From Thiobacillus denitrificans (GTDB lineage: Bacteria; Pseudomonadota; Gammaproteobacteria; Burkholderiales; Thiobacillaceae), in the NCBI RefSeq assembly GCF_001530125.1, contig NZ_LDUG01000008.1, forward strand, positions 1 to 64,000: a DNA stretch of 64,000 nt, written 5' to 3'. Of the stretch, positions 25,878-34,999 are shown in pieces. The translations under genes were made by a program, and so were the position numbers. Below the pieces are notes generated by a model, which saw nothing but the letters and a program-made list of their open reading frames with translations, searched no databases and had not been told where the DNA came from. Positions within the stretch are counted from its first letter, which is position 1; the number at the start of each line of letters is the position of its first letter.

Positions 25878-28571
25878 ATGAAAATCGGAGAGCAAGTCCG
25901 CCACCGTAGCCGTCCAGATATGGGGGCAGGAAAAATTGCCGAACTATATCCTGATGGTACTTGCCAAATTGTTTTCCTGCATGGCAGGTTTAGCGGCATC
26001 CCGATCGACACAGTTGTTTCAATTGAAGCGGAAATAGCTGCAGCTCAGAGTCGCAAATACCTGCTCGAAGAGATTCATGGAGAGTTTGAGACCGCATTTA
26101 TGGATGCAGATGCTTTTTTCAACGCATCCTGCGCACACCTAATCGATCAAAATGATTATGAATCAGAGAAAACAACGTTCATTCAATCATGGTTCGCAGC
26201 TAACATCACGCGCTCTATAGACGATGAACAGGCCGCAGCCATCGCAGCCGTTCATGGCCATGTTCAGGTGGTGGCCCGCGCTGGCAGCGGAAAAACAGCC
26301 ACGCTGGTTAATCGCGCCTATTTCCTGCAAAAACACTGTGGTGTCAGACCCAGCGAAATAATGTTGCTCGCCTTCAACAAGAAGGCGGCAGAAGAAATGG
26401 AGCATCGGCTTGGAAAGTTGCTTGATGGTCAGCCAACGCCCTATGTCATGACGTTCCATGCGCTGGCACATTCCCTCGTCCATCCCGAGCAAAATCTAAT
26501 CCACGACAGTTCGGATGGCAGCAGTCTGGCTCTCAGCAGCTTCGTGCAGAAAGTTATTGATGATCGACTGAGGCATCCAGAATTCATGCACCTCATCCGC
26601 AAGGTGATGGTGGCCAGCTTTCAGGAAGACTGGGACAAGATTGAGGCGGGGGGCTACCACCTGAGCAAGGACGAAATGCTCGACTATCGCCGTTCGCTTA
26701 AACGCGAATCGCTGGACGGGAAATTCGTCAAGTCATTTGGTGAAAAGCTGATCGCGAATTTTTTGTTTGAACATCAGGTTGACTACCTCTATGAGCCGGC
26801 CGAACGAGGCTGGCTGAAGAACTATCATCCTGACTTCAAAATCCTACGCGGAGATGGAACCGGTGTTGCCATCGAGTACTTCGGTATGTCTGGTGATCCA
26901 GACTACGATGAAATGTCTGAAACAAAGCGGGGCTATTGGCGCAAGAAGCCTGGCTGGACCCTGATCGAATGTTCGCCTGATGGCATCAGGATGTATGGCA
27001 TAGATGGTTTTTTGCGCATGCTGCAGACAGCCTTGGAAAGAGAGGGATGCGTTTTTCGGCGCATGAGCGAGGATGAAATATGGCACCAGATTTCCAGGCG
27101 ATCCATCGACCGCTTTTCGACAATGACAAAAAGTTTCATTGCCCGCTGCCGGAAGCTGGAATTAACACCACAGTCGTTGCAAATTCGTATCGATGGGGAC
27201 AAGGCGCGTTGGCAGGTTGAGGCGGATTTTCTGGGAATCATTCAGCCTATCTACAGCGATTACCTTGAACGCCTCGACGTTGACGACAAGGAAGATTTCG
27301 ATGGACTGATGCACCGCGCCACAAGAGCAGTGGAAGATGGCAGGACATCTTTCTCACGTCACATAAAAAAACAGCAGGGTGATTTGGCGAATCTACGCTT
27401 CATTCTGATCGATGAATATCAGGACTTTTCCAAGCCGTTCCATTCGATGGTCAATGCAATTTTAAGTAAGAACTCTAGTCTGCAGCTATTCTGCGTTGGC
27501 GATGATTGGCAGGCCATAAATGGCTATGCCGGTTCAGACCTTAAGTATTACAAAGACTTCAAGACCTATTTCCCGTCTTCCGAGCGATTACATATCTCGA
27601 CTAATTACCGATCGTCGGCAGGTATCGTCGAGATTGGAAATGCAGTCATGAAGAAACAGGGAGGAAAACCGGCGTCTGCGCATTCGACATCTGCAGGAAG
27701 TATCTGGCTTGCGGAAAAAGATAATTTCCAGTCATCCCCATCCGAAGAAGCGCGCCATGGCGACGACAAAATTACACCGATGGTGTTACGTCTCGTTGCC
27801 AAGGCCCTGGACCAAGGGAAGAAGGATGTCGTTTTGCTTTCCCGCACCAATAATGCGCCAGGATATATCGACTATGGCGCTCATCAGGGGAGCGACGGCG
27901 ATGCCCATGAAAAGTACATTGTGCGCTTCGGAAAGTTGATTCGATCTTACTTTCCTGAGCACCAAAGGCCACGCATAAAGGTTTCCACAGCGCATGGATT
28001 TAAAGGGCTCCAGGCGGATCTCGTTGTGGTGTTAGATGCTGTGGCAGGCTGCTATCCATTGATTCACCAAGATTGGATTTTTCTGCGTGTTCTAGGGGAA
28101 AACATTGCACAAATCACTGAAGAGTCACGCCGGCTCTTTTATGTCGCTCTGACGCGGGCGGTCGATACGTTGGTGATATTTACCGAGAAGAACAAAAAAT
28201 CTCCGTTCCTTGAGGACATTGAGAAGCAAAAGCCACTCATGCCGATACGCTGGTCGGACTACCCACCCGTTGTTGCGCAGTCCGATCGACTGCTCGTGAT
28301 GGTCGGGAACCAGCCATATCGGGGCAGCACGCCGACCGTCAGTATCAAAGATTTTCTGAAGCAAGATGGTTATTCACCAGCAAGGCCGGATGGGAAGTGG
28401 TTCTGGGTAAAAACCTTCCCATGCGAGGACTTCTCCGTTGAATCAATCAGGGATTCTGCGTGGTCATGCAATGCGGATGGAGTGGAGGTACGGATACTCG
28501 ACGAGCAAGACAATTTAGTTGAAAAATATTTCATCGACCATAGTGTCTGGATCCTTCAGCCTAGCGAGTGA
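25878..28571 (+). CDS. UvrD-type (SF1) helicase with inserted nuclease-like domain
   Basis: An 897-residue protein. Residues 1-50 (VRHRSRPDMGAGKIAELYPDG) look like a DUF3553-type beta-barrel. Helicase motifs follow: Walker A ARAGSGKTATL (134-143), LLAFNKKAAEEM, then after a long insertion DEYQDF (512-517), CVGDDWQAINGYAG, ISTNYRSSAGI, STAHGFKGLQADLVVVLDA and RRLFYVALTRA. The insertion (about 285-375) has SFGEKLIANFLFEHQVDYLYE, YHPDFKIL (D319) and AIEYFG (E333), the pattern of PD-(D/E)xK nucleases found in some UvrD-like helicases. A helicase-nuclease acting on DNA is likely; a defence role is inferred from context. Confidence 0.85.
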   Translation: MKIGEQVRHRSRPDMGAGKIAELYPDGTCQIVFLHGRFSGIPIDTVVSIEAEIAAAQSRKYLLEEIHGEFETAFMDADAFFNASCAHLIDQNDYESEKTTFIQSWFAANITRSIDDEQAAAIAAVHGHVQVVARAGSGKTATLVNRAYFLQKHCGVRPSEIMLLAFNKKAAEEMEHRLGKLLDGQPTPYVMTFHALAHSLVHPEQNLIHDSSDGSSLALSSFVQKVIDDRLRHPEFMHLIRKVMVASFQEDWDKIEAGGYHLSKDEMLDYRRSLKRESLDGKFVKSFGEKLIANFLFEHQVDYLYEPAERGWLKNYHPDFKILRGDGTGVAIEYFGMSGDPDYDEMSETKRGYWRKKPGWTLIECSPDGIRMYGIDGFLRMLQTALEREGCVFRRMSEDEIWHQISRRSIDRFSTMTKSFIARCRKLELTPQSLQIRIDGDKARWQVEADFLGIIQPIYSDYLERLDVDDKEDFDGLMHRATRAVEDGRTSFSRHIKKQQGDLANLRFILIDEYQDFSKPFHSMVNAILSKNSSLQLFCVGDDWQAINGYAGSDLKYYKDFKTYFPSSERLHISTNYRSSAGIVEIGNAVMKKQGGKPASAHSTSAGSIWLAEKDNFQSSPSEEARHGDDKITPMVLRLVAKALDQGKKDVVLLSRTNNAPGYIDYGAHQGSDGDAHEKYIVRFGKLIRSYFPEHQRPRIKVSTAHGFKGLQADLVVVLDAVAGCYPLIHQDWIFLRVLGENIAQITEESRRLFYVALTRAVDTLVIFTEKNKKSPFLEDIEKQKPLMPIRWSDYPPVVAQSDRLLVMVGNQPYRGSTPTVSIKDFLKQDGYSPARPDGKWFWVKTFPCEDFSVESIRDSAWSCNADGVEVRILDEQDNLVEKYFIDHSVWILQPSE

Positions 28572-28946
28572 GAAAGATGAATGAGCCAACGTGGTTCCAT
28601 TAACAAATTCCTTTCGCTTTTAATACATCATAGCTAGTCACGCAGGTTTGTCCCGAAGGGCAGAAGTCAGTTCTGCCGTTGGCACAGTGAAAGAAAGGAA
28701 TGTCTGCTCCCGCTGCGAAGCTGTCTTCCCCCAGCAAAACCTGAACGACGGCTTAGGCCGATCAACAGAAGTACGCGCTGGTTCCACGGCCGACCGCTTA
28801 CTGGCCTACACCGGCCGCCCAGTAACGCATTTTTACCGCTCCGCCAGTGACGGCTGATGGCCGAACCCGGCCTGTCACGTTTGGCTAATACCCACGCCCC
28901 ATTCAGGATCCTGCTGATTCAGTCCGCGAAGGCCACGAAGCGCGGT
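28572..28946. other. Noncoding right border of the accessory island
   Basis: No convincing gene. A 69-codon open frame at 28648-28857 has no recognisable features or ribosome site. No attachment site, tRNA or transposon end was identified. Composition returns to GC-rich toward the deacetylase gene. Confidence 0.5.
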
Positions 28947-29870
28947 TTATAACGCCGCCATTGTCTTGATGTGCGCCGCCACGCTGCGCCCCAGGGCGCT
29001 GAGGTCGTAGCCGCCTTCGAGCACCGAGACGATGCGGCCTTCGGCGTGGCGTGCGGCCACATCCATCACCTGCTCGGTGATCCAGACGTAATCCACTTCG
29101 ACCAGGCCGAACTGCGCCATATCGTCTTCGCGGTGACCGTCGAAGCCGGCGGAGAAAAACAGCATTTGCGGCCGGTGCGCTTCCAGGCGCGGCATGATCT
29201 GCGCGCTGAAGGCTTCGCGGTAGGCATTGCCGGTGGTGCCGGCAGGCAGCGGCACGTTGACGATGTGCGCGCTGGCAGTGTCGGCGCCGCAGTGGGGGTA
29301 GAAGGGATGCTGGAAGGTGGAGCAGAGCATCACGCGCGGATCGTCCGTGAAGATGTCCTCGGTGCCGTTGCCGTGGTGGACGTCGAAATCGACGATGGCG
29401 ACCCGTTCGAGGCCGTGTGCTTCCAGCGCGTGCGCGACGGCGACGGCAACATTGTTGAAGAGGCAGAAGCCCATGGCCTGGTTGCGGGTGGCGTGGTGGC
29501 CGGGAGGGCGGCAGGCGACGAAGGCGTTGGCCACTTCACCGCGCATCACCCAATCCACCGCCATGACTGCGCCGCCCGCAGCATGCAAGGCGGCGTCCAA
29601 GGTATGCGGGTTCATGCGGGTGTCGGGGTCGAGCGCGTGGAAGCCTTCGCTGGGCGAGGCAGCTTCGATGGTGTCGATGTAAGCGGCGTCGTGCACCCGC
29701 AGCAGCTGGCTGCGATGCACCAGCTGGGCTTCGAGATGCGTCAGGTAATCGAACAGGTGGGCGGCATGCAGCCGGTCGTCGATGGCGCGCAGCCGCTCGG
29801 GACTCTCCGGATGCCAGCTTCCCATGTTGTGCAGGAGATAGCTGGGGTGGGTGATGTAGGCGGTATGCAT
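28947..29870 (-). CDS. Histone deacetylase-family protein (class II-like lysine/acetylpolyamine deacetylase)
   Basis: A 307-residue HDAC-fold enzyme. HNMGSWHPESPERLRAID opens it; FVACRPPGHHATRNQAMGFC gives the catalytic His-His pair; VAIVDFDVHHGNGTEDIF the zinc-binding Asp and His; FFSAGFDGHREDDMA the second Asp; and SVLEGGYDLSALG the closing Gly-Tyr. It should remove acetyl groups from lysines or polyamines. The ATG at 29870 (MHTAYITHP) suits the family; the frame extends further upstream without support. It is divergent from a Pat-like acetyltransferase, 124 bases away. Confidence 0.92.
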   Translation of the reverse strand: MHTAYITHPSYLLHNMGSWHPESPERLRAIDDRLHAAHLFDYLTHLEAQLVHRSQLLRVHDAAYIDTIEAASPSEGFHALDPDTRMNPHTLDAALHAAGGAVMAVDWVMRGEVANAFVACRPPGHHATRNQAMGFCLFNNVAVAVAHALEAHGLERVAIVDFDVHHGNGTEDIFTDDPRVMLCSTFQHPFYPHCGADTASAHIVNVPLPAGTTGNAYREAFSAQIMPRLEAHRPQMLFFSAGFDGHREDDMAQFGLVEVDYVWITEQVMDVAARHAEGRIVSVLEGGYDLSALGRSVAAHIKTMAAL

Positions 29871-29994
29871 GGCGCGGGGGAAGCAAGGGAATAACAAACT
29901 ATACGCCCGGCGTGATGGCGCGGTAACAGGGGATGGCCTAGCATAGGCTGTTCCCGATCCAATTGATTTGCCGTACTCCATCCCAAAGCAAACC

Positions 29995-32673
29995 ATGCCC
30001 CAACACTATCTTCACCCCCTGTTCAACGCGCGTTCGGTGGCGGTCTTCGGCGCCAGCGAACGCGCGGACTCGGTCGCCGGCATCCTGTTCAGGAACCTGC
30101 GCAATGCCGGCTACCAAGGCGAGGTCTATCCGGTCAATCCCAAGCACGAGACGGTGTTCGGTGCGCGCTGCTACGCCTCGGCCAGCGAATTGCCGGCGGT
30201 CCCGGAACTGGCGCTGATCGCCACCCCAGCGCCGACGGTGGCGCAGGTCATGGAGGAATGCGGACAGCGCGGCATCCGCCATGCCATCGTGCTGTCCGCC
30301 GGTTTTCGCGAGGTGGGCGAGAAGGGCGCGGCGCTGGAAGACAGCGTGAAGGCAGTTGCCAAAAAACACGGCATCCGCTTCATCGGCCCCAACTGCCTGG
30401 GCATCCAGCGGCCTTCCATCGGGCTGAACGCTACCTTCAGCCAGGGTGCGACCCTGTCCGGCGACCTCGCGCTGGTGTCGCAGTCCGGCGCGATCTGCAC
30501 CGCCATGCTGGACTGGGCGGAAACCAACGGCATCGGCTTTTCCAGCGTGATCTCCACCGGCGCGTCGGCCGACCTGGATTTCGGCGAAATCCTCGACTAC
30601 CTCGCCTTTGACACGCAGACCCGCGGCGTTCTGCTTTACATCGAGGGCATTCGTGACGCGCGCCGTTTCATGAGCGCGCTGCGTGCGATCTCCCGTTTCA
30701 AGCCCGTCGTCATGGTGAAGGTGGGGCGCCACGCGACGGGGGGCCGCGCGGTGCTGTCGCACACCGGCGCGCTGGTCGGCTCGGACGCGGTGTTCGACGC
30801 GCTGGTGCGGCGTGCCGGCGTGGTGCGGGTCAACACCATCCTGCAGCTGTTTGCCTCGGCACGCGCGCTGTCCACCCACATCAAGCCCACCGGCAACCGC
30901 CTCGCCATCGTCACCAATGGCGGCGGCCCTGGCGTCATGGCGACCGACCTCGCGGTGGACCTGGGGGTGCGCATGACCGAGCTGTCACCGGCGACGATCG
31001 CGACGCTCAATGGCGTGTTGCCGCCCAACTGGTCGCAGGCCAATCCGCTCGACATCATCGGCGATGCGACTGCCGAGCGCTATCGTGCGGCGGTCGGCGC
31101 CTGCCTCGCCGACGACAACGTCGACGGCGTGCTGGCGATGCTGACGCCGCAGGCGATGACCCGGCCATCCGAGGCGGCGCAGGCCGTGATCGAGGTGGCG
31201 AAGACCTCGAGCAAGCCGGTGCTGACCTGCTGGATGGGCGAGGCGCAGGTGCACGAGGGCCGGCGTCTGTTCAAGCAGGCCGGGATTCCCTACTTCACCA
31301 CGCCGGAACCGGCGGTCGAGGTGTTCTCTTATCTTTCCGCCTTTTACGAGAACCAGCGGCTCTTGATGCAGACGCCGGGGCCACTGTCGCAGCAGGCCGA
31401 GCCGGACGTCGAAGGCGCGCGCCTGATCATCGAGAGCGCCCTGGCGCACGGCCGCCACCTGTTGAACGAGGTGGAATCGAAGGCGCTGCTGGCGGCGTTC
31501 CACATCCCCATCGCACAGACCCTGATCGCACGCGATCCCATGGAAGCGATGCTAATGGCGCAGCAGATGGGCTTTCCGGTGGCGATGAAAATCAATTCGC
31601 CGGACATCACTCACAAGTCCGACGTCAACGGCGTGCGCCTCGGTTTGTCGAGCGGCCAGGCAGTGCGCGCCGCCTTCGGCGAGATGCTCGCCGATGTGAA
31701 GCGCCTGCGCCCCGACGCCACCCTTGAAGGCATCGTCATCGAGCCCATGGCGGCCCGCCCGCACGCGCGCGAGGTGCTGTTGGGCATGACCTCGGACCCG
31801 GTGCTGGGTCCGGTGATCGTGTTCGGCGCCGGCGGCGTCGATGTCGAAGCCTTCCGGGATCGTGCGGTGACCTTGCCGCCGCTCAACCGCTACCTGGCGC
31901 GCGATCTGATCCAGCGTACCCGCGTCGCGACCCTGCTGGGCCCGTTCCGCAATCGCCCGCCGGTCGACATGGATGCGCTGGAGAACGTGCTGCTGCGCCT
32001 GTCGGAAATGGTCTGCGAGCTGCCCTGGCTGGCGGAGCTGGACATCAACCCCCTGCTGGTGGACGAACACGGCGCGCTGGCGCTTGATGCGCGCATCGTC
32101 ATCGCGCCGCGCGTGCCGATGGCCGACCGCTACGGCCACATGGCGATCCACCCCTATCCGGCGCATCTGGTGACGCACTGGCAATTGCCGAGCGGCAACG
32201 ACGTCGTCATTCGCCCGATCCGCCCCGAGGATGCCGATCTGACCCAGGGCTTCGTGAAGAGCCTGTCCGCGGAAACCAAATATTTCCGTTTCATGGATGC
32301 GGTGAGCGAGCTGTCGCCGACCGAGCTGGCGCGCCTGACCCAGATTGACTACACGCGCGAAATGGCGCTGCTGGCGTTGACCGAGGTCGATGGCCGGGAA
32401 ATGGAGCTCGGCGTGGCGCGCTATGCCATCAATCCGGATGGCGAGACCTGCGAATTTGCCCTGGTGGTCAACGACCAGTGGCAGAAGCAGGGGATCGGCC
32501 ACAAGCTCATGGACGTGCTGATGGACGTGGCGCGCGGCCGCGGCCTCAAGGTGATGGAAGGCGAAGTGCTGAAAACCAATCGCCCCATGCTGAAGCTGGT
32601 GGAAGCCCTGGGGTTTCAGATCGAGCCGCATCCCGAGGATGAGACGGTGCGAAAGATTTCACGCGCGTTGTAG
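29995..32673 (+). CDS. Pat-like protein lysine acetyltransferase (acyl-CoA synthetase-like domain plus GNAT)
   Basis: An 892-residue protein. The N-terminal CoA-binding Rossmann domain (SVAVFGASERADSVAGILFRN), succinyl-CoA ligase-like region (RFIGPNCLGI, LVSQSGAICTAMLDWA) and ATP-grasp-like region (AMKINSPDITHKSDVNGVRLG) together resemble NDP-forming acetyl-CoA synthetase. From about residue 730 a GNAT domain follows (DVVIRPIRPEDADLTQGF, FALVVNDQWQKQGIGHKLMDVL). This layout matches Salmonella Pat/YfiQ, which acetylates metabolic enzymes such as acetyl-CoA synthetase. The ATG at 29995 is preferred over 29968. Confidence 0.9.
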   Translation: MPQHYLHPLFNARSVAVFGASERADSVAGILFRNLRNAGYQGEVYPVNPKHETVFGARCYASASELPAVPELALIATPAPTVAQVMEECGQRGIRHAIVLSAGFREVGEKGAALEDSVKAVAKKHGIRFIGPNCLGIQRPSIGLNATFSQGATLSGDLALVSQSGAICTAMLDWAETNGIGFSSVISTGASADLDFGEILDYLAFDTQTRGVLLYIEGIRDARRFMSALRAISRFKPVVMVKVGRHATGGRAVLSHTGALVGSDAVFDALVRRAGVVRVNTILQLFASARALSTHIKPTGNRLAIVTNGGGPGVMATDLAVDLGVRMTELSPATIATLNGVLPPNWSQANPLDIIGDATAERYRAAVGACLADDNVDGVLAMLTPQAMTRPSEAAQAVIEVAKTSSKPVLTCWMGEAQVHEGRRLFKQAGIPYFTTPEPAVEVFSYLSAFYENQRLLMQTPGPLSQQAEPDVEGARLIIESALAHGRHLLNEVESKALLAAFHIPIAQTLIARDPMEAMLMAQQMGFPVAMKINSPDITHKSDVNGVRLGLSSGQAVRAAFGEMLADVKRLRPDATLEGIVIEPMAARPHAREVLLGMTSDPVLGPVIVFGAGGVDVEAFRDRAVTLPPLNRYLARDLIQRTRVATLLGPFRNRPPVDMDALENVLLRLSEMVCELPWLAELDINPLLVDEHGALALDARIVIAPRVPMADRYGHMAIHPYPAHLVTHWQLPSGNDVVIRPIRPEDADLTQGFVKSLSAETKYFRFMDAVSELSPTELARLTQIDYTREMALLALTEVDGREMELGVARYAINPDGETCEFALVVNDQWQKQGIGHKLMDVLMDVARGRGLKVMEGEVLKTNRPMLKLVEALGFQIEPHPEDETVRKISRAL

Positions 32674-32698
32674 CGCGGTCAGGCGAACTTTACAACCT

Positions 32699-32842
32699 TA
32701 GTCATTCACCACAGAGACACAGAGACACAGAGGAAACAATCGGTTGCAGGAAGACCTGCCACCCCAACCCGTGAATGACGGCCACAGGACTTTTTCCTTG
32801 TTTTTCAACTCTGTGTCTCTGTGCCTCTGTGGTGAATGGTTT
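32699..32842. repeat. CACAGAG-type long inverted repeat, copy C
   Basis: AGTCATTCACCACAGAGACA with tandem ACACAGAG words at the left, and CTCTGTGTCTCTGTGCCTCT then GTGGTGAATGG at the right, form a long stem. It lacks the ~40-base core shared by copies A and B. It lies between the convergent pat-like and GGDEF genes and is followed by a T-run, so it may end both transcripts. Confidence 0.7.
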
Positions 32843-32852
32843 TTTTTCAGGA

Positions 32853-34754
32853 TCAAGGGAACAGGCTCTGCTGCCGGGTGCAAGTCAGGTTGCGACCAGC
32901 CTCCTTGGCCGCATACAGCGCCTGGTCGGCCAGGCTCACCAGCACGTCCATGTCGGCGATGCCGGATTCGCGCGTTGCCACGCCGATGCTGACGGTGAGC
33001 GTTTTTTCCGTTTGCCCGATGGCCATCCGTTTGGCGCCCAGGTTCACGCGCAGGCGTTCGGCCGATTGCATCGCGGACTTGAGGTCGGTGTTGGGACAAA
33101 TGACCAGGAATTCCTCGCCGCCGATGCGGCAGACGCTGTCTTCGCGGCGTGCCGATGCGCGCAGGGTCGCCGCGGCCTCGCGCAGCACCAAATCGCCGGC
33201 GGCGTGGCCGTGGCTGTCGTTGATCTGCTTGAAGTGATCGATGTCGATCACCATCACCGAAAGTGGCAGGCCGGAGCGCGAAGCGGCACTCCAGGCCTGT
33301 TCGAGTTGATCCATGGCCGAGCGACGGTTGGGCAGCCCGGTCAACTGGTCGGTGAGCGCGGCCGTGGCCAGCCGCCGGTTGGCCACGACCAGCTCGGCCG
33401 CAATCTGGCGCAGCTGCATGCGGTCTTTTTCCCAGGCGGCCTGTAACTGCACCAGTCGCTGTGCGGCGCACAGCCGGATGCGCAGACCCTTGGCGCTGAT
33501 GGCGTTGGGCACATAGCCGTCGGCGCCCGCCTCGAAGGCGTTGATCAACTGTTCTTCGCCGTGCTCGTCGGCCGTCAGCAGGATATGCATGCGACGGCCT
33601 TCTTCGGTTGCGCGCAGGGCCTGGCACAACTCCAGGCCGTCGAGCAGCGGCAGGTCGACATGCGCAATGATGACGTGGGGCAGCACTTCCATCGCCAGCG
33701 CCAGCGCAGTGTTGCCGTTTTCGGCCGGGTACACGGTGTGCTCGCTGTCCTCGACCAGCAGCGCCATGGTTTTGCGGCGGTTGATGGCGTTGCCATCCGC
33801 CACCACGATGCGCAGCGGGATGTCGCTTTCCTTCGTTTCCTCCTTGGTCTCGTGGTAGCCGTGACAGATTTCGGCAAATGACGGCAGCGCTGTCGCCGGA
33901 ATCTTCAGCAGTTCGCTCCATTCCCGCCAGCTGTCGATGACTTGGTCGATAAAGCGTCCGGCGTCTTCCTGCGGAATGTCGAGCTCGGTTGCCAGCGCCA
34001 TCCATTCCTTCAACAGCTTCGGGCGCACGTCGGCATTGGCCAGCCCGAGATCGGCCAGACGATGCGACAGACGCAGCATCAGCATCAAGCTGTTGGAGCG
34101 CGAATCCTGAGGATAACTCGGGTGCCCCGGATATTCGTATTGGGTGAGCGGCCCGGTGAAGACCTTGGGCATGCCCCAGTCGCACAGCATGACGATGCCC
34201 AGTTCCGTGTGGTCGGTTTCCAGGCGGGCACGCTCATGGACGATGATCGCCTGCGCGGGATCGGCGTGTTGCGCCATCAGAACCGCGTTGTACTCATCGG
34301 GGTACACCGTCGCCAGCGCCAGCCGGCCCACCTGCGCCAGCAGGCCGCAGACAAACAGTTCGTCCGCAGCCGCCACGTGCAGCCGCATGCCAAGCGCCTG
34401 CATGCCCAGGGCCATCAGCAGCGAATGCGACCAGTATTCCTGATAGTCAAATGCCTTGCAGGCGCCATTTCGATACTGGTCCACCAGGGAAAACCCCAAT
34501 GCTAGCTGGCGCACCGTCGCCATGCCCTGGCGCACCACGGCTTCCTGTACCGACACCACCGGGCGTGCGATGTGCGAAGCGGTGTTGGCCAGCTTGATCA
34601 GCCGCCCGGACAGCGCGGGATCGGTCTGCACCACCCGCGCAATTTCACCCAGCGTCGCATTCTCGCGCTGGGAGAGCTCAAGTATCGCCAACGCGACCCC
34701 GCGCGGCGTGGGCAGCTGCCCGCTGAGTTTGAGTTGTTCAAGCTGTGCCATCAA
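32853..34754 (-). CDS. HDOD - degenerate receiver - GGDEF signalling protein
   Basis: A 633-residue protein. Residues ~5-290 form an HDOD domain (LPTPRGVALAILEL, LIKLANTASH, LLAQVGRLALATVYPDEY). Residues ~315-430 form a receiver-like domain. Residues ~460-630 form a diguanylate cyclase with RIGGEEF at 543-549 and VMVIDIDHFKQINDSHGHAAGD. In the receiver, IIAHVDLPLLDG puts His365 where the phosphoacceptor Asp should be, and VPNAIS lacks the conserved Lys, so phosphorylation is unlikely. The active cyclase motif suggests c-di-GMP production controlled by HDOD or partner binding. The start is one of two adjacent ATGs at 34754/34751. Confidence 0.9.
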   Translation of the reverse strand: MMAQLEQLKLSGQLPTPRGVALAILELSQRENATLGEIARVVQTDPALSGRLIKLANTASHIARPVVSVQEAVVRQGMATVRQLALGFSLVDQYRNGACKAFDYQEYWSHSLLMALGMQALGMRLHVAAADELFVCGLLAQVGRLALATVYPDEYNAVLMAQHADPAQAIIVHERARLETDHTELGIVMLCDWGMPKVFTGPLTQYEYPGHPSYPQDSRSNSLMLMLRLSHRLADLGLANADVRPKLLKEWMALATELDIPQEDAGRFIDQVIDSWREWSELLKIPATALPSFAEICHGYHETKEETKESDIPLRIVVADGNAINRRKTMALLVEDSEHTVYPAENGNTALALAMEVLPHVIIAHVDLPLLDGLELCQALRATEEGRRMHILLTADEHGEEQLINAFEAGADGYVPNAISAKGLRIRLCAAQRLVQLQAAWEKDRMQLRQIAAELVVANRRLATAALTDQLTGLPNRRSAMDQLEQAWSAASRSGLPLSVMVIDIDHFKQINDSHGHAAGDLVLREAAATLRASARREDSVCRIGGEEFLVICPNTDLKSAMQSAERLRVNLGAKRMAIGQTEKTLTVSIGVATRESGIADMDVLVSLADQALYAAKEAGRNLTCTRQQSLFP

Positions 34755-34999
34755 TCAACCTGTTTCGATGAAGCGAATGCGCCGCTGTTATTTACGGATG
34801 GGTGGACCGAATCAGCCCCGATGGCCGCACGACGAGGAATGACTTTGGCTGCGTTTTAGCCGAGTCGATCAAAGACCGTAGGGGGCAGGCAGACAGTGGG
34901 TGCTGGGAGGCGCCAAACGTCATGCGTCCATCAGGGATATCGGCAGAATTCCGACAAAATGAAGCCCGCCATGCGCCGACCGGGGCGCTGACCGGCCGC

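Noticed and set aside
28648-28857. 69-codon frame at the right edge of the accessory island
   Set aside because: No ribosome site, no recognisable segment and no conserved context; treated as noncoding.
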